A stretch of 49,809 bases of DNA from VBCK01 sp035511515 (GTDB lineage: Bacteria > Pseudomonadota > Gammaproteobacteria > Burkholderiales > Burkholderiaceae_F), in assembly GCA_035511515.1 (NCBI GenBank), contig DATKFG010000134.1:1-49809 (forward strand), written 5' to 3'. Positions 7,743-15,947 of this stretch are shown piece by piece. The translations under genes were made by a program, and so were the position numbers. The first letter of the stretch is position 1. Every line of letters starts with the position of its first letter. The notes beneath the pieces were generated by a model. The model was given only the letters and a program-made list of their open reading frames with translations, ran no database searches and was not told the origin of the DNA.

Positions 7743-9626
7743 ATGAAAGAAACGCTTGGATTTCAAGCCGAAGTCAAGCAGCTGCTTCGGCTGATGATTC
7801 ACTCGCTGTACAGCAATCGCGAGATCTTCCTGCGCGAGCTGATCAGCAACGCATCGGATGCCTGCGACCGGCTGCGCTTCGAGGCGATCGGCACGCCCGC
7901 GTTGCTGGATGGCGGCGAGGAGCTTTCGATTCGCGTCGACTACGACAAGGATGCCAAGACGATCACCGTGTCGGACAACGGCATCGGCATGACGCGCGAC
8001 GAGATCGTCCTTCACCTGGGAACGATCGCGCGCAGCGGCACCCGCGAGTTTTTCGAGAAGCTCACCGGTGACCAGCAGAAGGACGCTCAGCTGATCGGGC
8101 AGTTCGGCGTGGGCTTTTATTCCGCGTTCATCGTGGCCGACCGCGTCACCGTCATTTCGCGCCGCGCCGGCCTGCCGGCCTCGGAAGCGGTGCGCTGGGA
8201 ATCGGACGGCAGCGGTGAATTCACGGTCGAGGCGAGCGAGCGCCCCACGCGCGGAACCGATGTGATCCTGCACCTGAAAGCCGACGACCAGGAGCTGCTG
8301 TCGTCCTGGAAACTGCGTTCGATCCTGGTCAAGTACTCCGATCACATCGCCACCCCGATCCGTATGCCCAAGGAGGAGTGGGACAAGGACAAGAACGACC
8401 ACCGTCGCACCGGCGAGGTCGAAACGGTCAACCAGGCCTCGGCGCTGTGGGCCAGGCCCAAGGCGGACATCACCGAGCAGCAATACCGGGACTTCTACAA
8501 GCACCTGTCGCACGACTTCGGAGACGCGCTGGCCTGGACCCACCACCGGGTCGAGGGGCGCAACGAATACATCCAGCTGCTGTATCTGCCGGCGCAGGCG
8601 CCGTTCGACCTGTGGGACCGCCGCCACCAGCACGGGCTGAAACTGTACGTGCGGCGGGTGTTCATCATGGACGACGCCGAGCATCTTCTGCCTTCGTACC
8701 TGCGCTTCGTGCGAGGCGTGGTCGACTCCAACGACCTGCCGCTGAACGTCTCGCGCGAGCTGCTGCAGGAAAGCCGCGATGTCAAAGCGATCCGCGAAGC
8801 GTGCACCAAGCGGATTCTGACGCTGCTGGAGGACCTGGCCCACAACCGCCCCGATGACTACGCCAGGTTCTGGGCCGAATTCGGCCAGGTCCTGAAGGAA
8901 GGGGTCGGCGAGGACGTCGCCAATCGAGAGCGCATTGCCCGGCTGCTGCGCTTCCGCACCAGCGCCGCCGCCGATGGCGCCGCGGCCGCGTCGCTGGCTG
9001 ATTATGTCGGCCGCATGGTGCCCGGCCAGAAGAGCATCTTTTATCTGACCGCCGAGACGATCGAGGCCGCCCGAGGCAGCCCGCACCTTGAGATCTTCCG
9101 CAAGAAGGGCGTTGAGGTGCTGCTGCTGACCGATCGGGTCGACGAATGGATGGTGAGCTTTCTGACCGAATTCGGCGGCAAGCCGCTGCAGTCGGTGGCC
9201 AGGGGCGAGCTGGACCTGGAGGCGCTGGCCGATGCGGGCGAACGGCAGCAGCAGCAAAAAGACGCCGAGGAATTCAAGGACCTGCTGGACCGCGTGAAGC
9301 AGGCGCTCGGGGATCGGGTAACGCAGGTCCGGCTGAGCACGCGCCTGACGGACTCGCCCGCCTGCATCGTGGTCGACAAGGACCAGATGAGCGCGACTCT
9401 GCAGCGGCTGTTGAAAGCGGCAGGACAGAGCGTTCCGTCTGCCGCGCCGATCCTCGAGCTCAATGGCGCCCATCCGCTGGTTCAACGCCTGCGCACCCAC
9501 GAGGCCAGGCTTTCGGACTGGGCCCACCTGCTGCTGGAGCAGGCGGTGCTGGCCGACGGCGGGCAGCTGGAAAACCCGGCCGCCTACGTGAAGCGGGTCA
9601 ACGATCTGCTGCTCAATGCCGGATGA
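7743..9626 (+). CDS. htpG: Molecular chaperone HtpG (Hsp90)
   Basis: ATP-dependent cytosolic chaperone that helps fold and remodel client proteins, usually induced by heat. The 627-residue length fits bacterial HtpG (about 620-640). The N-terminal GHKL ATPase domain shows RELISNASDACDRLR, DNGIGM and GQFGVGFYSAF. The middle domain has the conserved RRVFIMDD and LPLNVSRE segments, and the C-terminal dimerisation domain ends without an extra tail. A TTGACA at 7720-7725 is too close to the ATG to serve as a -35 for this gene, and no sigma-32 promoter was recognised. The 3' end overlaps the next gene by 11 bases. Confidence 0.97.
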   Translation: MKETLGFQAEVKQLLRLMIHSLYSNREIFLRELISNASDACDRLRFEAIGTPALLDGGEELSIRVDYDKDAKTITVSDNGIGMTRDEIVLHLGTIARSGTREFFEKLTGDQQKDAQLIGQFGVGFYSAFIVADRVTVISRRAGLPASEAVRWESDGSGEFTVEASERPTRGTDVILHLKADDQELLSSWKLRSILVKYSDHIATPIRMPKEEWDKDKNDHRRTGEVETVNQASALWARPKADITEQQYRDFYKHLSHDFGDALAWTHHRVEGRNEYIQLLYLPAQAPFDLWDRRHQHGLKLYVRRVFIMDDAEHLLPSYLRFVRGVVDSNDLPLNVSRELLQESRDVKAIREACTKRILTLLEDLAHNRPDDYARFWAEFGQVLKEGVGEDVANRERIARLLRFRTSAAADGAAAASLADYVGRMVPGQKSIFYLTAETIEAARGSPHLEIFRKKGVEVLLLTDRVDEWMVSFLTEFGGKPLQSVARGELDLEALADAGERQQQQKDAEEFKDLLDRVKQALGDRVTQVRLSTRLTDSPACIVVDKDQMSATLQRLLKAAGQSVPSAAPILELNGAHPLVQRLRTHEARLSDWAHLLLEQAVLADGGQLENPAAYVKRVNDLLLNAG

Positions 9627-10143
9627 CCCTGCGAAGCGCGCAGCGCGAAGCAGGGCAGGGCGAAGCCGGGGCTTCGCGCCGGTCATCGACGCCGGTGTTC
9701 GAGTGCTGGTGCTGGGCAGCTTCCCCAGCACCGCGTCGCTGGCCGCGCGCCAGTATTACGGTCACCCGCGCAACCAGTTCTGGCCGATCCTGGGTGTCAT
9801 ATTGAACGAGCCGCTGGCGCACCTGGCCTACCCGGAGCGGCTCGAACGACTGCTGGCGCACGGGGTGGGTTTGTGGGACGTGTATGCCGCATGCCGGCGA
9901 ACCGGCAGCCTGGACTCGCAGATCCTGGCGCCGCAATCGAATGATCTGCACGGTCTGCCGCGCCGGGCGCCCCGGCTGCGCGCGGTCGCGTTCAACGGAC
10001 AGGCCGCGGGCCGCTTCCAGCCGGTGATCGCCGCTCTGGGCTATGTGTCAGCCGTGCTGCCCTCGACCAGCCCGGCCCACGCGGCGCGCCGGTTTGAGGA
10101 AAAGTTGGCCCTGTGGAACGCCTTTTTTGAGGCTTGGTGTTGA
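9616..10143 (+). CDS. Hypoxanthine (deoxyinosine)-DNA glycosylase-like, UDG superfamily
   Basis: Predicted 175-residue base-excision repair glycosylase of the uracil-DNA glycosylase superfamily, family 6 type, which removes hypoxanthine arising from adenine deamination. Motifs seen are LVLGSFPST (32-40), the helix YYGHPRNQFWPILG (46-59), GLWDVYAACRRTGSLD, AFNGQAA and the late LPSTSPAHA loop. Product assignment within the superfamily is by motif resemblance only. The ATG overlaps the htpG stop region. Residues about 4-23 are encoded by a REP-like repeat (9627-9655) and adjoining sequence, so the N-terminal tail is probably not part of the fold. The start is therefore uncertain, but no better in-frame start precedes the first strand. 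Confidence 0.78.
   Translation: MPDDPAKRAARSRAGRSRGFAPVIDAGVRVLVLGSFPSTASLAARQYYGHPRNQFWPILGVILNEPLAHLAYPERLERLLAHGVGLWDVYAACRRTGSLDSQILAPQSNDLHGLPRRAPRLRAVAFNGQAAGRFQPVIAALGYVSAVLPSTSPAHAARRFEEKLALWNAFFEAWC
9627..9655. repeat. Degenerate REP-like palindrome inside the glycosylase gene
   Basis: Starts immediately after the htpG stop codon. The outer arms CCCTGC/GCAGGG and flanking GAA bulges match the 35-bp palindrome found at 7659, 24299 and 32869, but the inner stem is shortened to GCGC-rich sequence. It encodes part of the N-terminal tail of the glycosylase-like protein. Confidence 0.65.
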
Positions 10144-10199
10144 GGCGGAACTGGGTTTAAGCTCGGTTCGCCGAAGATGTGCGGAAGGATCCGGCGCCG

Positions 10200-12566
10200 A
10201 TGAACGAGGAATTGCCCGACCGAGCGCCGCAAGTTGCGCAGCGGCCGCCTTCCACACGCCGTCGAGCCCAATACCGGCGGTTGTTCGACGACTGCTGGAC
10301 CCCGGTTCGCACCGCGGTGGAAGCGCAGTTTCCGAACGCGCTGGTCGAAGGGCTCGGTCCCCTGGCCAAATCGCTGGGCGAGACCACCGACGGCAGGCGC
10401 CTCAAAGCCGTGCTGGTGCGCGACCGCGCATTCGTCCAGGCCTACCTCGAAGCGCTGCACGCCGAGCTGACGGCCGCGATCGGCGCGTTCGTGGAGGCGC
10501 GCGGATCCGAAAGCGGCGGGGCGCGCGCCTTGTCCCTGGTGGGCCACGCCGATTCCGAGTTCGACGCCGCGATCGATCAATGCGCCGCCCGGCTGCGCAA
10601 CTCCGTCGATGCCGAGTTCACGGCGGTCAAGCTGCGCCTGATCAATCTGCTTCAGGAACCCGATCTGCGCGACCCCGATTCGCCGTTCCGGCTCGCGCTG
10701 TTCGTGCGGGCGGTGGCCGGCGCACTGCGGCACATCGGCATCGCCGAACCGGACGTCGTTCCGTTGATGCGCGTGGTCGCAACCGCGATGGGCCGGGTGG
10801 TCGCTCAGGGTTACCGCCAGATCGAGCAACGGCTCGCTGCCAGCGGAGCGAGCGACGCGGTCCCGGTTTGGCATTCCACCGTCGGCGGTGCGCACGGTAC
10901 GGTGCGCGGCCGCTCGTCCGCGGCCGGTGGCGCGGCGGCAGCCGAACGCACCGCCAACGAGATCGGCCGGGCGGACGATGCGCAGGCGCGCTCGGTGCTG
11001 CTGACGCTGCTGGAGCGGCTGCAGCCGGGCGCGCATCCGGCCGGCGAGGCGGGCGCCACGCCTGGCACGCTGGGCGGAACGCTGCCGCTCGCCCAGGCCG
11101 AACGCGTTTCGTTTCTGGAGTCGCGCGCGCCCGGTGCCGGTTTCACGTTCGACCCGGCCCTGTTCTCGGCGATCAACGATGCGCTTCGGATGACTGCATC
11201 GGCCGCCGCCGCCATGGCCGGGCAGGCGGGCCCGGATGCCGCGGCCACGGCCGAGCTGCGCAAGGGGCTGATCGAGACCGCATCGCGCAAGATCGACAAG
11301 CTCACGATCGAGCTGGTGGGGCTGCTGTTCGATCGGATCCAGCGCGACCGGCACGTTCCGGCCGCAGTCAAGGAACAGCTGGCCCGGCTGCAGTTTCCGC
11401 TGCTGAAGGTCGCGCTGGGCGACCCGGAGCTGTTCGCCGATTCCAAGCAACCGGCACGGCGGCTGCTGGACCGGATCGCCAGCACCTCGATCGGATGGTC
11501 GGCCGAAGGCGAGGACAACCAGCGCTATTTCGAGCAGGTCCGCGCCTCGGTGGACTCGGTGATGAATTGGACCGGCGAGGCATCGCAGGCGTTCGAGCGG
11601 GCGCTGGAGCAGTTCGACCAGTTTCTCGACGAAGAGCGCACGCGCGACGACGATCCGGTGGAACGCGCGCGCCGCGCGTTGGCCGAAGCCGAAAACCGCG
11701 AAATCCTGGCGATCAAGTCGACGATGCAGGTGCGCAGCGCCTTCGACGGCGTTCAACTCGAATCCTACCTGCGCGACTTCCTGCTCGACGTCTGGGTGCG
11801 CGTGCTGGTGGAGGCGTCGACCCACGAAAAAACGGAGCCGGGCCTGGTGCGTCGCTATCTGGATGCCCTGCCCGAGCTGGTCTGGAGCGTGCAGCCGAAG
11901 ATCAACCCGGGCGACCGCAAGCGCATGATCGGGACGATTCCATCGGTGCTGGCGGTGCTGCGCGAAGGACTGACCCGGATCGAGTGGCCGGCCGAGCGGA
12001 TTCAGCAGTTTTTCGGACGACTGATGAATTCGCACGCCAATGCGGTCAAGGCGCTGGAGCTGGCGCACGGAACGTTGACGCAATTCACCCCGAGCACGGT
12101 CCGGATCAAGCTGGACGGTTTCCGCATGCCGACCGACACCAGCGACGTCGCGCCCGAGCAGATCAAGGTATCGGACGACGCGGTGCGGCACGCGCTCGCG
12201 GCCAGCGCCGCCGCCGTCACGCACCTGTCGGCGCCGCCCGAGCCGAGCGCTTCGGCCGTGATGGATCATCACCACGCGGTTGAGGTGATCTCGCGCTGGA
12301 CCCGCGGTCTGTGGTTCGACTTGCAGACCGACGGCCGTACGGAACGGGTGGTGTTGCGGTGGATCAGCCCGAAAAAGGCGCTGTACCTGTTCACGACGGC
12401 TGCCGGGGACAAGGCCCATTCGCTGTCCCCGGATACGCTGATCGCTTACCTGCAATCGGGTTGGCTGATCGCGGTCGAGACGACGCCGCTGTTCGACCGC
12501 GCGGTCGACGGGGTGATGTTCGACCTGAAGCATGGGGCTGAAAGCACCGGCAGCGTCGCCAGCTAG
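10200..12566 (+). CDS. DUF1631 family protein, first paralogue
   Basis: A large (788-residue) cytosolic protein of unknown function, with no signal peptide or membrane helix. The family core appears as IDKLTIELVGLLFDRI, RLQFPLLKVALGD, ARRLLDRIA and, later, REILAIKSTMQVRSAF, SYLRDFLLDVW and LVWSVQPK. The last 90 residues (GLWFDL then LRWISPKKALYLF) form a separate beta-rich module that recalls a PilZ-like barrel, but the c-di-GMP motifs RxxxR and DxSxxG were not found. ATG 10200 was preferred because AAGGA lies about ten bases upstream; GTG 10179 is possible. The same core repeats in the gene at 13481. The 3' end overlaps the next gene by 35 bases, so the two are probably co-translated. Confidence 0.85.
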   Translation: MNEELPDRAPQVAQRPPSTRRRAQYRRLFDDCWTPVRTAVEAQFPNALVEGLGPLAKSLGETTDGRRLKAVLVRDRAFVQAYLEALHAELTAAIGAFVEARGSESGGARALSLVGHADSEFDAAIDQCAARLRNSVDAEFTAVKLRLINLLQEPDLRDPDSPFRLALFVRAVAGALRHIGIAEPDVVPLMRVVATAMGRVVAQGYRQIEQRLAASGASDAVPVWHSTVGGAHGTVRGRSSAAGGAAAAERTANEIGRADDAQARSVLLTLLERLQPGAHPAGEAGATPGTLGGTLPLAQAERVSFLESRAPGAGFTFDPALFSAINDALRMTASAAAAMAGQAGPDAAATAELRKGLIETASRKIDKLTIELVGLLFDRIQRDRHVPAAVKEQLARLQFPLLKVALGDPELFADSKQPARRLLDRIASTSIGWSAEGEDNQRYFEQVRASVDSVMNWTGEASQAFERALEQFDQFLDEERTRDDDPVERARRALAEAENREILAIKSTMQVRSAFDGVQLESYLRDFLLDVWVRVLVEASTHEKTEPGLVRRYLDALPELVWSVQPKINPGDRKRMIGTIPSVLAVLREGLTRIEWPAERIQQFFGRLMNSHANAVKALELAHGTLTQFTPSTVRIKLDGFRMPTDTSDVAPEQIKVSDDAVRHALAASAAAVTHLSAPPEPSASAVMDHHHAVEVISRWTRGLWFDLQTDGRTERVVLRWISPKKALYLFTTAAGDKAHSLSPDTLIAYLQSGWLIAVETTPLFDRAVDGVMFDLKHGAESTGSVAS

Positions 12567-13344
12567 ATCGTCGCGCCCTGCGGCCGGCATCACGCTGTCG
12601 GAATCCGCGGGGGTCCGATATCTGCATTTCGGCACCGAGTGGATCCAGGGCGCGATGCGCATCGCGCATCCGGATCGGCTCGAACTCGAATACCAGCAGC
12701 AGATGATGGCGCCGCTGCTGCTGCTTCCTCGTCCGCGGCGCATCCTGCAACTGGGCTTGGGCGCGGCGGCGCTGACTAAATTCTGCCGTCGCCACTTGCC
12801 GTTCGCCGAAACGGTGGTCGTGGAGCTTGACCGGACCGTGATCGGAACGGCGCGGCGCTGGTTCGCGCTGCCCGAGGACGAAGACGGCTGCCTGACGGTC
12901 GTGTGCGACGATGCGCTGGCGTTTCTGCAGCGGCCCCGGCGGCGCGGATTCTCCGACTGGCTGCAGGTGGATCTGTACGATGCGAAGGCGCGCGGACCGG
13001 TCTACGACGACCTGTTGTTTTACCTGGCCTGTCGCCAGGTGCTGCGCGAGCCCGGGATTGCGACGTTCAATCTGTTCGGAAGGCGCTATGGCCCCAGCCT
13101 GGATCGGATCGCTGCCGCCTTCGATGGGCGCGTCATCGTTATGGATGAGGCGCGCGCGGGAAACCGCATCGCGGTGGCGGCCGTGGGCCCGACGATCCAG
13201 ATCGCGCAGCCGCAATTGCGCGAGCGCGCCCTCGCGATCGAAGCCGGGCCCGGCCTGCCGGCGCGGCGTTGGATAAAGGGGCTGCGGCCCCACGCCGGCC
13301 CCGGGCGGGGCACCCTGGCGGCGCAAAGCGGCTTGTCGCTCTAG
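12532..13344 (+). CDS. Spermidine-synthase-like SAM-dependent transferase
   Basis: A 270-residue protein with the Rossmann fold of the polyamine aminopropyltransferase/methyltransferase group: ILQLGLGAAALTKF (nucleotide-binding glycine loop), VVVELD (acidic residue after strand 2), DDALAFLQ and WLQVDLYDAK where SpeE has its catalytic loop. The preceding GTEWIQGAM and LEYQQQMM resemble the SpeE substrate-side helix. The short N-terminal beta domain and the absence of a partner speD nearby make true spermidine synthesis unlikely; a methyltransferase or unknown transferase is as plausible. It is squeezed between the two DUF1631 genes and overlaps the first. Confidence 0.75.
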   Translation: MGLKAPAASPARSSRPAAGITLSESAGVRYLHFGTEWIQGAMRIAHPDRLELEYQQQMMAPLLLLPRPRRILQLGLGAAALTKFCRRHLPFAETVVVELDRTVIGTARRWFALPEDEDGCLTVVCDDALAFLQRPRRRGFSDWLQVDLYDAKARGPVYDDLLFYLACRQVLREPGIATFNLFGRRYGPSLDRIAAAFDGRVIVMDEARAGNRIAVAAVGPTIQIAQPQLRERALAIEAGPGLPARRWIKGLRPHAGPGRGTLAAQSGLSL

Positions 13345-13409
13345 CGGGGCGCCGTGCGCTCGGCCCGACGTCGAAAAAGTTGAGGCATATTTTGGGTCCA
13401 TTGCTCGGC

Positions 13410-13437
13410 TTGACTTGCCGGCCTGGGCGGCTACATT
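13410..13437 (+). promoter_or_regulatory. Sigma-70-type promoter of the second DUF1631 gene
   Basis: TTGACT (13410-13415), 16-bp spacer, TACATT (13432-13437). The -35 matches the consensus at five of six positions and the -10 at four of six. A start near 13444 would give a leader of about 37 bases before ATG 13481. It lies in the 136-base gap 13345-13480. Confidence 0.6.
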
Positions 13438-13480
13438 GGGCCAGCGGGCAAGCCTGGCCCGCACCCGGCCACACGCCTGC

Positions 13481-15934
13481 ATGAACTCGACGCTGCCGTT
13501 CGATGGCGCGCGCGCTTCGAGCGCCTTGCCGTACCTGTCCGCCAACCAGACTCAGGCGCTGCTGAAGTCTGCGGCGGCGATTTCGTGCGAGCTGCTGTCG
13601 GGATCGTTCGACACGATCGCCGCCAACGTGCGCGAATCGCTGACCGGGCGCTGGGATTTCGACATCGCCGCGCCACTGGTGCAGCGGGTGCTGATGAACC
13701 GCGCTAACGAATTGCGCCAGGCGTTCCTGAAGCGCGTGCCCGAGCATCAGGACCAGATGATCGCCGAGCTGCTGGTCGTGAAGACCGGCGCGCAGGTGGC
13801 GCCGGTCGACATGGACTCGATGGCGCTGGTGCAGCAGGTCGACGACGCGGTCGAATCGATCGCCTCGCGCAGCGCGCGCCGGATGCGACGCGTGGTGGAT
13901 GAGCCGCTGCGCGACCTGAACCTGATCGTCGGCTTCCTGACGGGCCGCTCTTCGCTGCGCGACGCTGAAAACCCGTACGGGCCCGACGCCTTCATGCCGG
14001 CGCTGCTGGCGGCGATCGAGGACGTCAATCTGCATCGGGACGCGTGGGCCTTCTGCCTGGGCTTGTTCGAGCGGCCGTTCGCCGAAGAGCTGGCCCGGGT
14101 CGAACTGGCCCTGATCGACCATTTCCGCACTCACGGGCTCGACGCCAAGCAGATCTGGCGCGAGCTGGCCACCCGCCAGGCGGCGCAGCCGGCGGGCGGG
14201 CGCGCTCCGGGCCAGTCGCCGGCCGCACCGGCCTGGGCATCCTCGGCCAGTGTGCCGGGGGCCGGCATCGAAGGTCTGCCGGGGGGCGCGGGCGCCGGCG
14301 GGTTCGGATCAGGCGGCCTCGGATCAGGCGGTGCGGGCAGCGCAACCGGTGGCGGCGGCGCCAGCGCGGCCGGCGCCGGGGGCGCAGCGGGCGCCATTTC
14401 GGGGGTGAACGCGCAGAAGGTCCTGTCCGATCTGCTGGCGCGGCTGCAGGCCAACGTCGGGGGCTACCCCATCGCCCCGATGTCGATGCCCGGGTCGGTC
14501 GGCGCCCCGCTGATGGAGGCGATCAACGAGCTGCAGGGGCTCGGGCTTCAGGGGGTAAACGGGGCGGTGTTCGCCGGTACCCAGGCTGGCTCGATCAATG
14601 CGTGGCGCGAGCACCTGGTGTCGCAGTCCACGCGCACCGTCGACAAGCTGACGATCGAGATCGTCGGCATGATGTTCGACCACATGTTGCGCGATCAGCA
14701 GGTGCCGGCCGAGATCAAAGCGCTGCTGTCGCGGCTTCAGTTTCCGGTGCTGAAGGCGGCCTTGATGGACGCGGCCTTTTTCGCATCCAATTCGCATCCG
14801 GCGCGGCGTCTGATCGACCGCATCGCCAACGCCTCGGCCGGCTGGGAACCCTATGGCGACGAAAACGAGCGGTTCCGCGACGAGATCGACCGGGTGGTGC
14901 GCGAGGTGCTGATCCAGTTCGATCGCGACATTTCGGTGTTCGAGCGGCTGCTGTCCGAGTTCGATGCGTTCGTCGGCGACATCCGTCCGCGCGAATCCGA
15001 TCCGGTGGCCCGGGCCAAGCGGGCGCTGGAAGAGGCCGAAAAACGCGAGATACTGACCATCAACACGACGATTCAGGTGCGGCGCGCGTTCGAGAAGGTC
15101 GATCTGGAGCAGTACCTGCGCGACTTCCTGCTGGGAGCCTGGGTCCAGGTGCTGGTGGCGGCCACGGTCCGGGACGACGAAACGAAGGGGTTCTCCAAGC
15201 GCTTCCGCGAGGTGATCCACGAGATCGTCTGGAGCGTGCAGCCGAAGGCGACGGCCGAGGAGCGCAAACGGCTGGTGTCGATGATCCCGATGATGACCCG
15301 GATCATGCGCGACGGCCTGGGGCTGATACGGATGCCGCAGCGCGATCAGGAAGAATTCTTCCAGCAGCTGATGGGCTCGCACGCAATGGCCGTGAAGCCG
15401 ACCGACCAGGCGACCTACATCAAGCATTCCTTGCAGTCGAGCGAGCTTAAAGTCAAGATTGAGGGCATCCAGCTCACCGGAGCTTTCCCGATGACCACCG
15501 TGCCCGGCGGAATCAGAGTGCCGACCGATGCCCTGATGCGGGCCGCGGCCGAGCACCAGGTCGACTTGAGCGTGCCCGATCCGTTGACCGACGTGGGCGA
15601 ACTGGACCGCTCGGCCGAAGCGAAGATCGACCAGGACATCTCGTCGTGGGCGCGTGGCACCTGGTTCGAGATCTGGAACGGCCACGAGTTCGTCAAGGCG
15701 CGGCTGCGCTGGATCAGCCCGTTGCGGACCCTGTTCATGTTCAGCAGCGGTGTCGACAACAAGGCGCACGTGATGTCGCCCGAGCTGATCAAGACCTACC
15801 TGCGCCGCGCCTACATCCGGCCGCTGGTGTCGGAGCCGTTGATGCGCCGGGCCGTCGACGCGGTCGTGTCGGAATTCGAAAAATCTCCGAAACGCGCCGA
15901 AGAGCTTGCGGCCCGCTTCGCGCCGACCACATGA
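13481..15934 (+). CDS. DUF1631 family protein, second paralogue
   Basis: An 817-residue paralogue of the protein at 10200, of unknown function. Shared blocks in the same order are VDKLTIEIVGMMFDHM, LSRLQFPVLKAALMD, ARRLIDRIANASAGW, REILTINTTIQVRRAF, YLRDFLLGAWVQVLV, IVWSVQPK and the C-terminal GTWFEIW / LRWISPLRTLFMFSS module. It differs by a Gly/Ala/Ser-rich low-complexity linker (about residues 250-310) between the N-terminal helical part and the core. ATG 13481 was chosen because the in-frame TTG upstream (13415) falls inside the promoter. No transmembrane segment or catalytic motif was found. The next gene starts about 14 bases after the stop codon. Confidence 0.85.
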   Translation: MNSTLPFDGARASSALPYLSANQTQALLKSAAAISCELLSGSFDTIAANVRESLTGRWDFDIAAPLVQRVLMNRANELRQAFLKRVPEHQDQMIAELLVVKTGAQVAPVDMDSMALVQQVDDAVESIASRSARRMRRVVDEPLRDLNLIVGFLTGRSSLRDAENPYGPDAFMPALLAAIEDVNLHRDAWAFCLGLFERPFAEELARVELALIDHFRTHGLDAKQIWRELATRQAAQPAGGRAPGQSPAAPAWASSASVPGAGIEGLPGGAGAGGFGSGGLGSGGAGSATGGGGASAAGAGGAAGAISGVNAQKVLSDLLARLQANVGGYPIAPMSMPGSVGAPLMEAINELQGLGLQGVNGAVFAGTQAGSINAWREHLVSQSTRTVDKLTIEIVGMMFDHMLRDQQVPAEIKALLSRLQFPVLKAALMDAAFFASNSHPARRLIDRIANASAGWEPYGDENERFRDEIDRVVREVLIQFDRDISVFERLLSEFDAFVGDIRPRESDPVARAKRALEEAEKREILTINTTIQVRRAFEKVDLEQYLRDFLLGAWVQVLVAATVRDDETKGFSKRFREVIHEIVWSVQPKATAEERKRLVSMIPMMTRIMRDGLGLIRMPQRDQEEFFQQLMGSHAMAVKPTDQATYIKHSLQSSELKVKIEGIQLTGAFPMTTVPGGIRVPTDALMRAAAEHQVDLSVPDPLTDVGELDRSAEAKIDQDISSWARGTWFEIWNGHEFVKARLRWISPLRTLFMFSSGVDNKAHVMSPELIKTYLRRAYIRPLVSEPLMRRAVDAVVSEFEKSPKRAEELAARFAPTT

Positions 15935-15947
15935 GCGGGGTCGACCG

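Noticed and set aside
10041..12743. A 900-residue open frame on the minus strand opposite the first DUF1631 gene
   Set aside because: It covers several real genes in antisense, with low-complexity Arg/Gln/His-rich content and no ribosome site. High GC keeps such frames open by chance.
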